In this document: positions 54,801 to 63,300 of the stretch, one piece after another | How positions within the stretch are numbered: position 1 is the stretch's first letter | Layout of the letters: each line of letters begins with the position of its first letter | IMG/VR virus record: IMGVR_UViG_3300034061_005520 | Span: 1 to 64,000 of that record | Length of the DNA: 64,000 bases | Direction: 5' to 3' (one strand) | From: a virus | Notes under the pieces: generated by a model | Databases searched by the model: none | What the model was told of the DNA's origin: nothing | The model's input: the letters and a program-made list of their open reading frames with translations, nothing else | Position numbers and translations under genes: made by a program

Positions 54801-56980
54801 ACGAGGGTGACAGAGCCACTCTCTGCCTGATTTAATCCCATCTGGGATAGTCGTGCTAATAAATTTCCAGCAGTATTCATAGCATTAGAGCCACCAAAAA
54901 CCCATGGGGCAAGGTCTGTATTTTGTTCCGCACTACAACCGCCGGCGTTTTGACCAATATTCGGATTAGAGTATGGACCATATGTGCTAATATTGCTTCT
55001 CATCGGAATTGCGGCAATGATTGGCGTAACAGCTCCGGGTGTTAGCTGGTATTTATTAGTAGAAGAAACATCTAACCCAGATACAGCCTCATTCATACTA
55101 GACATATTCAAGCTATCACATATATACATAGCCTGATTTGTAACTCCCGAGCCACCACTGGTTAAACCAGAGCTTTTTGCTATTGCGGATGCCGCGGCAA
55201 GAAATGCTGCTGGAAACTGTGCTTCTTGAGAATTAAGGGTCGTTAAACAGGCGTCACTAAACTTTATTAATACGTATGTTTGATTATTAATCTTATAGAT
55301 TTTTTCTCCAACCTCTGCCTTAACGTATGCCTCTGACCCATTATCATTTACTAATACCTCATCAGCAGAAATATTATCTAGATTTAATTTACGGCCAGAG
55401 CCAACATTACCGGTAGTAAATTTAGCAAACGCTCCTACTCGACCGTCATCTTGTCTAAAAAAACCGAGGTAGGGATCGGATACGCCCATAACAGTTCCAC
55501 CAGTTTCCACCCAACCACCATCATTTGTTGGTTCCGCACTGTAAAATTTCTCTGTGCTTAAACAAGTTACTGATGAGGCAGAATTTCCGGAGGTCATTAT
55601 GTCTTGTGTATTACCAACACAAATATTTTCACTTAATGTACACAGAAACTGCTTACCGTAATATGTTTGCCTAAGAGACTCTATATAACCATGTATTTTT
55701 TTAGCATCTTCATTAATATATTCTTGTGTCTTTCTGGATGTATTTTGCGAAGGGTTTCCTGCTGTTACGTCTTGTACAGAACTTATTTTGGCACTCGCTT
55801 TTATTCCATTTCCAGCTGCAAAAAAAGCATTTGCAAAATTACCAGTCATACCGTTATCTTCAAACCAAGCTTTAGCTGTCAAAGCATATGAACTTAAATC
55901 AGCATTGCCCGCTAGTACAGCGTCTACCCATAATTCATAGTTTGCTCTCAAGTCGAACTCATTGATATAGAGATCTTCTCCGCCAGCAAAAACTCCTGGG
56001 TTTCTAAGGGATGCGGCGAGAGGTTTTGTATATACCAAGACATTAAAGCCACATGATCCGCCTCCGGGGACCGCTGTTACTGGCTCACATCTAGTATTTT
56101 CTCCAAAATAAGGAAGAAAATTAGATGCTGTGGCCATATAGTGTCTTTTTTCACCAAAAATAATAGAATTTTGTTTTTCAATTCTTAATTCTCGACCAAA
56201 AGACCTATCGGTAATATAGCCAGATATACCTTGTATATAAGAGAAAGATGATGGGTTTTGTCTAAGATCTACTAGTCCAATTTTTATAACGCTGTTAGAG
56301 TTTAAGTAGACATAAAAATCATAGCCAGTAGCGTCACAAACATCGGTAATCAATTGAAGAAGAGTCATCGACGGACCATTGGCCCTATAGGAAGGAGGAA
56401 AGCCAGACGGGAGATCGCTAAGGTCTATACTCAAAGGAGATCCCGTTGGAGTTCGTATAGTCAAATTAGATTGTTGAAGAGCATTGATAATAGCCTGATA
56501 TGATATGCCTCGATCTCCGGATATCCCAGATGTTCCGAAGGTTGAACATTGTCCGCTAGTAATAGCCGATTCGGATTCATAGAAATTATAAACATTAAAT
56601 ACATTGGGTATGTTATTAAGTGCTGTACCAGCATATGTGTCTATGATTAGTGTGCAGTTCTCAAGTATTCTTCTTGGGTCTGTTAATGTTACGCTATAAG
56701 TATTTCCTGACGTGCCGATATTTCTGGTCCAGTTTGTTATGATTCCACAAAAAGAAAAGTTCATTCCTCCAGGATTTTCTGGAAAACATACTGGTGATCC
56801 TATGAGACTATCAGGAAAACCTCCGGCAAACGTCTGACCAGAATCACAATCCTCAACAAGTTCTACAGTTAATGAACTTTCTTGGCTTCCAACGCCAAGA
56901 TTACCATTAAATGATACTACTGTAGCATCTAAAAATGTGATTGGGTTAGTTAATCCTATATTCTGATATTCTGTTGTCAT
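51896..56980 (-). CDS. Giant baseplate/tail protein with Cys modules and Thr-rich repeats
   Basis: The product is 1694 residues. The N-terminal 450 residues (TDPRRILENCTLIIDTYAG, LLQLITDVCDATGYDFYVYL) look like a tail hub/baseplate protein. The middle block (GPLVLHAWGYDLDGKPVPNE, NKPKTWPVAPVDLRFDRERG) is a recurrent phage tail sequence. Then come two GACC Cys modules, TTPAG x8, a CYCSQNG-type module, GEGTTSGP repeats, a WRCDQNT module, a long run of Thr, Pro-rich linkers and a C-terminal beta domain. It is probably a baseplate or tail-tip protein whose C-terminal half bears exchangeable host-contact modules. It is the last gene of the minus-strand operon. Confidence 0.75.
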   Translation of the reverse strand: MTTEYQNIGLTNPITFLDATVVSFNGNLGVGSQESSLTVELVEDCDSGQTFAGGFPDSLIGSPVCFPENPGGMNFSFCGIITNWTRNIGTSGNTYSVTLTDPRRILENCTLIIDTYAGTALNNIPNVFNVYNFYESESAITSGQCSTFGTSGISGDRGISYQAIINALQQSNLTIRTPTGSPLSIDLSDLPSGFPPSYRANGPSMTLLQLITDVCDATGYDFYVYLNSNSVIKIGLVDLRQNPSSFSYIQGISGYITDRSFGRELRIEKQNSIIFGEKRHYMATASNFLPYFGENTRCEPVTAVPGGGSCGFNVLVYTKPLAASLRNPGVFAGGEDLYINEFDLRANYELWVDAVLAGNADLSSYALTAKAWFEDNGMTGNFANAFFAAGNGIKASAKISSVQDVTAGNPSQNTSRKTQEYINEDAKKIHGYIESLRQTYYGKQFLCTLSENICVGNTQDIMTSGNSASSVTCLSTEKFYSAEPTNDGGWVETGGTVMGVSDPYLGFFRQDDGRVGAFAKFTTGNVGSGRKLNLDNISADEVLVNDNGSEAYVKAEVGEKIYKINNQTYVLIKFSDACLTTLNSQEAQFPAAFLAAASAIAKSSGLTSGGSGVTNQAMYICDSLNMSSMNEAVSGLDVSSTNKYQLTPGAVTPIIAAIPMRSNISTYGPYSNPNIGQNAGGCSAEQNTDLAPWVFGGSNAMNTAGNLLARLSQMGLNQAESGSVTLVGLPDLPFLGNDYNSNPNLSGINVNFGSSGITTTYTFQTFTPKFGDLAKSAVEQMKNAAKNRQKQLQFLRNQAIMSHNINRKLKTVGGGTRKPADKNVADGQTLHRCMIADMKDWYEQPSGDSQRTVVGIDTLPKSVLELRFNYAKKAFMSLDGLFGPVCKAGDNGCGLPRYANYQNNNFVQINKTNSSPLSPQPPFDKEGNCNDPITMDQYNLRINQKYLDPLTNKVSGSNHHHDGDGAGHAIDLLGRGDTPPDETMLMNALAQNANNRYSEDYRFLGLRGPLVLHAWGYDLDGKPVPNEADTDAAAGNGTFKDTELKDKFLKDWLNKPKTWPVAPVDLRFDRERGMWVSPQAYKIVVAKIVKKVSAFGEGRAILINEKGGNKYYKNLYDENGELVAAADQEGKSCESTGGEKEYKWILVNAGLCSKKYYCYTIGGQSSECKQSNLPNGEYLDPIRGPIPPVGGPYDSCAGNPCKQFGACCYSDICEDGVEKQDCETYYGGTFYLEKTCDDIDSICRKPGACCYYSTDRDDYYGCDENIPKNTCESEGGVHYLGKTCDQANCEPPTTTPAGTTPAGTTPAGTTPAGTTPAGTTPAGTTPAGTTPGGSTTPPPSYYCINDGQGNCYCSQNGSGQAYSGYDACYQACCGTTSPPTSPPTSPPGCNLSDECIDQIFDRVWSRIMENTTSCDSGGGTTSGPGEGTTSGPGEGTTSGPGEGTTSGPGEGTTSGPGEGTTSGPGEGTTSGPGEGTTSGPGTTQAPIRWRCDQNTNQCVVDPSGPYENEFGCNYDCLYATTTTGNPTTTTTTTTTTTTTTTTTRRPTTTTKAPPPTQPPVPTSPPQTTAAPPTAPPSSTSDLSGSTPMIKVVDRIGKTHAAGDMVYAYYDTYKSEYIVLDKYEEVSTPTIYGQWDGTTIKVEGLSGITTENNIDIGSSITVENTLNLTTPDEDCTVRGVAIKFLTSDNPYKENS
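52355..52430 (-). repeat. Poly-threonine coding tract
   Basis: A run of gtggtcgttgtt-type units (read on the minus strand as ACA/ACC codons) encodes about 16 Thr in a row within the giant tail protein. Mixed ACA/ACC codons limit simple slippage. Confidence 0.8.
52539..52725 (-). repeat. 24-bp coding repeat, eight copies (GEGTTSGP)
   Basis: Eight near-identical 24-bp units on the minus strand encode GEGTTSGP. Copies differ by single synonymous changes in two classes (ggttgta and ggtagtg or agtagtg), showing stepwise duplication. Confidence 0.9.
52985..53102 (-). repeat. 15-bp coding repeat, eight copies (TTPAG)
   Basis: Tandem 15-bp units, nearly identical, encode TTPAG (the last TTPGG). They join two Cys modules in the giant tail protein. 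Confidence 0.9.
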
Positions 56981-56994
56981 AATAAGTCCTTAAA

Positions 56995-58707
56995 CTAACA
57001 TCCTGAAGCACACATATATCCCAAGCTAATGCTATAAGAACCATCAATGGGATTGTCCGTTCTTTGTTTTTGTGTTACTATATAGTTGGTCATATTTGGT
57101 AATGTTATCCCAGCAGGAATACTAAAGCCAGCTGATGCTATTTGTCCAGTTATAGAATTGCCAGTTAAACAACAACTCCTACCACCTAGTCTTCCTTCTA
57201 TACTAATATTGATCTTTTTGGCTGTCTTTGTTTTCATATCTTGTATTACTAATACACCCGTTCCGGGAATAGGTAGTTCTGCTAATACTGGTGAAGAATC
57301 TTCGACAGCAATGCTTATACTTGCTGCTGACCCAGATTGTCCACATATAATATTACTAGAATATTCAACACTATAATTAATAGTACCTTCGTGGTAGTTA
57401 TGTGTCAAGCTAAAAGAAGAAGGTTCTAAACTAGCGCTACCGCATCCAGCTAATTGTTGAGCGCTAATTCCTAGGTTGGTGGCTGTGATTCCTAGTTTTG
57501 TTTTAACATTTTCTATTAGGTCTTCCCCGGAGATAATCTTGTTCAGTGCGGTAAGAGCCTGTGCGTATTTTGTGGAAGAAGATGAGCTAATTAAAATAGA
57601 TCCATTTTGGGGTAGTCTAAACCCTGTTCCTGCACTTCTAATGATACCGCCTTCAAGAAGACCTTCTATTGTTCCTTGTATGCTAATTGTTGTTATTTTT
57701 CTAGTATCGTTTTGAACATTAGTAGCTCTATTAAAAGTATGCTTACTAGCTGGATGGTTAACGTCTGTATTATTATTTTTCTTAATTATAGCATTATAAG
57801 TAACAGAAAAAGTACCATCAGATTCGGAAGTGTTACATGATAATGTCTCGTTGTAAACGCCGTAGGCAGAACCCAGGTTTTGTAAAGAGCCAGATGTTGC
57901 GGAGCCTATTGCACTTAAAGACGACGATGCTGAGCACGCTGTATTTGCTGTTAATCCCAATGTGGAAGATAGCATACCTACAACCTTACGATATAGCCTG
58001 TCTTGTGCAAAGTTCTTGGCCTGTTCCCATGCGGGGATTAGCAGATCATCGACGTAGTGGTTTTTTCCTGTTGCAGATATGGTATAGGTTACGGTCATGC
58101 TAGAATTTTCAGTATCCATCACTCCATAATTTGTGTTTATAACTCTATTGTAAAGATTATCGTCTGTTGCAATAGACCAGTTGTCTGTAAAAGCTTTTAT
58201 CTTATATTTATCTATATCAATTATACCATCAGACTTGCTTGAGGGGTCTAGGTATGAGTCTGAGCAAGCTATGGAATGGAGAGAGGAGCCGTTAATGAGT
58301 TCTACTTCATTAAATTCGATAGTTGCTGAGTATTCCGCATATCCCATCCAATTATTAGGAGATTCATTAAAAGATAAAGATCTAAGAGTACCACCCCTAC
58401 ATTTAATAGTCTCCGTATTATCGTCTTCTCTGATAGATAAAGTACTACCATTACGACTTAAAATTTTCTGCACCATGGCTATATTGTCTGTTACCAAACC
58501 CAAGCTGTTAATAGAAGAGTTGGAAGTATTGGTCTCTGTTGTTTGTCTATAGGCTGTTGCATAGCCCCTAATTGATACGTTGTGTGTATATCCGATAATA
58601 ATATCCCCACTATAATACGGTTCTGTACTAATACTAATTTGTGGGGCTGGTGAAAGCCTATATGCAGAAGATTGGCTGTCCTCTGGTCCATAATATGTTT
58701 TAGTCAT
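56995..58707 (-). CDS. Tail protein, paralogue 1
   Basis: The product is 570 residues, beta-rich. It shares with the following upstream gene the pattern YYGxxxSxSxRLxPAPQISIST, YNRVI/YNNYG, ISATGKNHY/SATGKNFY, PAWEQAKNFxQDR, YNETLSC/YNETITC, ISIAVEDSSPVxAE and a closing DGSYSIS/DGSYNIS. The two genes are therefore tandem duplicates. Position after the tape measure and before the baseplate protein implies tail-tip or baseplate components. Only 14 bases separate it from the giant gene. Confidence 0.72.
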   Translation of the reverse strand: MTKTYYGPEDSQSSAYRLSPAPQISISTEPYYSGDIIIGYTHNVSIRGYATAYRQTTETNTSNSSINSLGLVTDNIAMVQKILSRNGSTLSIREDDNTETIKCRGGTLRSLSFNESPNNWMGYAEYSATIEFNEVELINGSSLHSIACSDSYLDPSSKSDGIIDIDKYKIKAFTDNWSIATDDNLYNRVINTNYGVMDTENSSMTVTYTISATGKNHYVDDLLIPAWEQAKNFAQDRLYRKVVGMLSSTLGLTANTACSASSSLSAIGSATSGSLQNLGSAYGVYNETLSCNTSESDGTFSVTYNAIIKKNNNTDVNHPASKHTFNRATNVQNDTRKITTISIQGTIEGLLEGGIIRSAGTGFRLPQNGSILISSSSSTKYAQALTALNKIISGEDLIENVKTKLGITATNLGISAQQLAGCGSASLEPSSFSLTHNYHEGTINYSVEYSSNIICGQSGSAASISIAVEDSSPVLAELPIPGTGVLVIQDMKTKTAKKINISIEGRLGGRSCCLTGNSITGQIASAGFSIPAGITLPNMTNYIVTQKQRTDNPIDGSYSISLGYMCASGC

Positions 58708-58719
58708 AATAATCCTCTT

Positions 58720-60393
58720 TTAATTATCTCTTTTAATATATGATCTACTAATATTATATGAGCCATCTATACTATTAATCGTCTCTTGATTTTGCACAAG
58801 AATCATGCCACCTATTTCTTTATCGGGGATATCTGCTGGTAGACCCAATCCCGAGCATACATTAGAAACATTAGGACAACACGATATAAGGCTCTCAGAA
58901 AAACCCTCTATGTTTACATTAACCCTTTTGGGGGTGTACGGTCCAAGTTTTTGAATAATTGGCCCGTTTTGTCTTCCCGGAATAACGAATTCCGCAACCA
59001 TAGGAGTGCTATCCTCAACCGATATACTTATGCTTCTATACGATGAGTTGTTTAAGCAGGCTCTACTTGAGTTGTATTCTGCAGAATATGATATGGTTCC
59101 AGTGGTGTAGTCGTGGGTGGAGCTAAAAGAAGAAGCTCTTGGAGAAGATATACAGCTACCAGAAATTAATAGTTCGGCAGCATTAATATTTAGTAGTGTC
59201 TTCATTGATAAAGAAAGATCTTGTCCGTCTCCAACCAAATTGTAAGCTGATAGGGCTGTATTATACTTGGTAGTATTATTTTCTTGCGCTATAAATAGCT
59301 GGCCATTTTGTGGAAATTCTATAATATTAGGAGTATTAATTAGTCCACCAGGAACTAATCCAGTAATACTGCCTTGTACAGAAAGTGATACGTTGGTCGT
59401 TCTTCCGTCTTTTTGTATAGATTTGCTCTTATTAAATGTGTGTATACAATCTATAGCTAGTGGATCTGTTGAATTATATTTAAGAATAGATTTATATGTT
59501 GCACTGAATGTTCCTTCCGCTTCACCAGCCTCACAAGTAATAGTTTCGTTGTATATTTTATGTGTTGTGGAACTAATGCCGTCTATACCACCAGGGGAAG
59601 TAATATCATGGAGTTGAGACAAGGTTTTTGAGGAAGTACAGCCATCACCTGCAGAATCTCTATTGAGTATATTCCCTATCAAACCTTTAACCTGATCATG
59701 TACTCTGTCTTGTACGAAGTTTTTTGCCTGCTCCCAGGCCGGTAAAAGTTTTTGCTGATCGTTATAAAAGTTTTTTCCGGTGGCCGATACAGAGTATTCT
59801 ATTTCTATGTATTGGTTTTGAAAATTTCCATAATTATTATATGCAGCTTCTGATATATTAAATGACCAATTATCATTAAAAGACTTTACCTTATATTTGA
59901 CTAGATCTATGAGATTGGGGGCGGTACCGTTGGAGTCTACGCTCAAAGTATTGCAATTAATAGTATTACTAATATTACATCCGCTAATAATAATTTCACT
60001 AAACTCTATTTCCACCTTATATGGAGCATAGTTAACCCAGTTATTTGCGGACTCTTCAAAAGATAAGGAGCGTATGGTGCCGCCCCTACACTCCATAATA
60101 ACACTATCATTTTTATCGGTTACATATAAAGAGCCGCCGTTTAAACTAAAAATTTCCCTTACTTTGTGAATAGCATCAGACATATCCTTTAACCCATACT
60201 CATTAGCTCCACCGGTAGTTAGATCTAATGCTGTAGCATAACCATTAAGGCTAACAATATAAGAATATCCAGCAACGGTATCATTAGCATAAACCATCTC
60301 GGTACTAAAAGATACTTGAGGAGCAGGAACTAACCTGTCCGATGCTGATCCGTTGGTTCCGTAATATACTTTGCTTCCTGGGTCGTAACTCAT
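58720..60393 (-). CDS. Tail protein, paralogue 2
   Basis: The product is 557 residues, homologous to its downstream neighbour (see shared blocks there), with KVYYGTNGSASDRLVPAPQV at its start and VEIEFSEIIISG in the N-terminal part. It overlaps the tape-measure stop by four bases. It has fewer Cys and a different C-terminus (DGSYNISRSYIKRDN). A heteromeric ring or stacked tail-tip assembly is conceivable. Confidence 0.72.
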   Translation of the reverse strand: MSYDPGSKVYYGTNGSASDRLVPAPQVSFSTEMVYANDTVAGYSYIVSLNGYATALDLTTGGANEYGLKDMSDAIHKVREIFSLNGGSLYVTDKNDSVIMECRGGTIRSLSFEESANNWVNYAPYKVEIEFSEIIISGCNISNTINCNTLSVDSNGTAPNLIDLVKYKVKSFNDNWSFNISEAAYNNYGNFQNQYIEIEYSVSATGKNFYNDQQKLLPAWEQAKNFVQDRVHDQVKGLIGNILNRDSAGDGCTSSKTLSQLHDITSPGGIDGISSTTHKIYNETITCEAGEAEGTFSATYKSILKYNSTDPLAIDCIHTFNKSKSIQKDGRTTNVSLSVQGSITGLVPGGLINTPNIIEFPQNGQLFIAQENNTTKYNTALSAYNLVGDGQDLSLSMKTLLNINAAELLISGSCISSPRASSFSSTHDYTTGTISYSAEYNSSRACLNNSSYRSISISVEDSTPMVAEFVIPGRQNGPIIQKLGPYTPKRVNVNIEGFSESLISCCPNVSNVCSGLGLPADIPDKEIGGMILVQNQETINSIDGSYNISRSYIKRDN

Positions 60394-63300
60394 GCTATTT
60401 GTCCTTGTTGACTTCCTCCAGAACTTGTTGTTCCACGAGAACTAGACGATTTGACTGCATTCTTTGTTGCCAAAGATGTTTCATCTCTGAGCTGGTTAAG
60501 AGCAGATGTAAAATCTGTACCACTAACTAATGTGTTAGCAATTTCTTTTATCTTCTTATCTAGAGCTTCAATAGCAGCAGCACCACTGATCTTAAGATCC
60601 ACAGTATAGTTGCCGCTAATCTTTACTTCATTGGGGATTGTTATGTTCCCAAGGTCTGCAACATATTTTCCAAAACTATTATTGAACGACGTCATGGCTT
60701 CTAGTGCTTTTGGATCTAAAGTGATCATCGTTGCTGTTGCACCGCTATTCTGTTGTTGGGTCTGCGGACCCGTGCCAGTTTGCTGAGACATTTGTTGGGT
60801 CGGTACGGCGGTCGGAATAGGACCAGATGCTGCGGACATATATCTCTCTCTATCTTTATCCGTCATCATCTTTTCTCTAACTTCTGGTCGGAATCTTGAT
60901 AAATATGAGTCTCTTCTGCTAGCCATCATTTGTTCATATCCGACGTTTTTTCTGTGTCCTGACTTATCAAAATCATCGCCAACAGTAGGAGCATCCTTAA
61001 CGGCCAAGTAATCTGTTCTAGCGGAAGACACTTTGTCTTTAGCAGACTTATATTCCTTTGTTTGTCTAAATGCTCCAATTTTATCTTTATCTGCTAGGAA
61101 ATCACCATAACTCATTCCTAGTTTTTCCGCTTGTGCTCTTTCTAGGGATTCTACATTTCCGTGAGCTTTTTCTAGTGTTCTCCACTTTTTAGTTTTATCT
61201 ATTTTATTAGCATATAGTTGAGCGGTAGGCGATCCATAGACCTGCGGAGATGTTGCACTAGCAACAGAAGCCTCGGTTGCAGCAGATTGAGGGGCGGTTA
61301 ATCCATTTTGTGGTCCTGGTGATCCACCATTTGCTGCTACGTTAGCTTCGGTTGCATTGATAGGAGAGGTTTGGGCTCGAAGTGAACTATCTTTGTTTTC
61401 ATATGCTACTGCCCTTTGTTGTCTAGCATATACCATTTGATCATAGTCTAAATCTCTCTCTCCATTATTGCGCCTACGGAAATATTCGTCTGTTCTACCT
61501 TGCTCTAGTTCGAACTCTTCGCGTTCAGATAGTTTTTCACCCCTAGCAGACTTAGCTTCTAATGAAGATTTTCCTCCAGCAATTTGATCGGCAGTTGTTC
61601 CGTATTCTGGCTTTTCTTTTCTATATTTTTCAGCAAATTCTTTATCTGCTTTCTCTTTATCTTTAATAGCTTTTTCTTGTTCTGCTGTTCTGTTATTTGT
61701 TGCAACCGGTTGCTTTGTATCACTTTTAGGAGTTGTTGAACTATATACTTGTGGTTTCGAGGCACTGGTTGTAGAAACTTGGGTTTGTGTAGATTGCTGT
61801 GGGGTTTCTGTCTGGGTAGGAGTTTGAAGTAGAGAGGATGCGGAACTAGCCGAAGAGTCAGAGGTTAGTTCTTTTCTTTCTGTAGTCCCAACAGAAGATG
61901 TCTTACTTTCTATAACTTGTTTTATTTCGTTAAGAGCAACAAGAATTTTATTTAAAATCTCTTCAGCGTGTGTATCGTGAGTGTATATGCTGCCCGGCGT
62001 CATAGCTTGTTTAGCCATATCAGCAATAGTATTGATTTCCGGAGATGATGATGTTGATGGATTTGTAAGATCAATCATAGCGGAGTCGTTCTGCGCTTCT
62101 TTCCACTTTTCATATTCTTTTTCGTAGTCTGTAGACGGCTGTTTTACACCCTTATACAGTGGGGCTTCTCCGGCATCGGCGCGCTGTTTATCAATTATGC
62201 GCTCGGCTTCTTTAGTTGATACATCTTTACCAGTCATTGTCTTGGGAACATTCACAGGATCTTGCTGAAGAGGAGATAGTGCTATTTCAGCCGCGGTATC
62301 CACAGCCATATTAGCACCAGCCTCGACTAATGGATTTTGAATTGCTCTTTTGGTAATCTTAGTAGCATTTGCTGCATATCCAACGAAAGGAATAGCAGCG
62401 GCTGCATTTAAACCCGCGTCGATACCAAAGTCCATGCGATTTTTAGGATCTTTAGACATAGCAGCTCTTCCTGATGATATGGCTGCATTTGCAAGATCCG
62501 CAAATTCTCCTATTCCTGGTATAAAGCCGCCTAGCTCCAATGCGCCCTGTAGCACATCTAAACCCAAGCTTCTTGTTTCTACTTCTGTTTTTTGGTCTTT
62601 TGCTTCTGAGAGTGCTTCTTTTGGTTTGTTTTCTTCTACTCTGATATTATTGTTTTCGAGCGGCTTTATTTGATCTGGCTTTGGGGGAACTGGAGATATC
62701 TTCATTTCTGAAGGCTGTTTTTGTGGTTCCTTTTTTAAAGCATCAGACATTTCTTTACAACAGCAGCACAGCCTTTCGTCTAGTATTGCTCTTATATCCA
62801 TCAATACGTCTAATGCGCTATCTCCGGACATGCCATAATCATCAGCAGACTCGCCGCTCTCTGAGCTATACCCAGCACCAAGAGCCGAAAACGCACCCAT
62901 AAGAGTAAATATTAATCCCAGTCCGGGAATCGCCTTAGCAGCTTTTCTACTAAAGCCTCTTCCGCCGCCACGAGGAGACCTTGAACTTCTACCACTATCG
63001 GTATCAGCATCTGGAGTTTTTGTTTTGCTGTCTGTGTCAGAATCAGGCGTATCCTTGCTTTTATCTGCTTCTGCTGGTGTCTTCTCTTTATTTTTGTTTC
63101 TTCTGTCCTCTCTTCTATCTCTAAACCGATTTACTTCATTTACCGCAAATAGTCCACCAACCCCAGCGCCTAGTGCTACTACCAAGGCATTAAATATACT
63201 ACCAACTACAGCTCCAGCATCTTTATTCGATTCATCTGGAGGTTGAGATTTTCCTTTTGATCTACCTGTTGACAAGGGTTTTTGTGGTGCTGGTTGTGCT

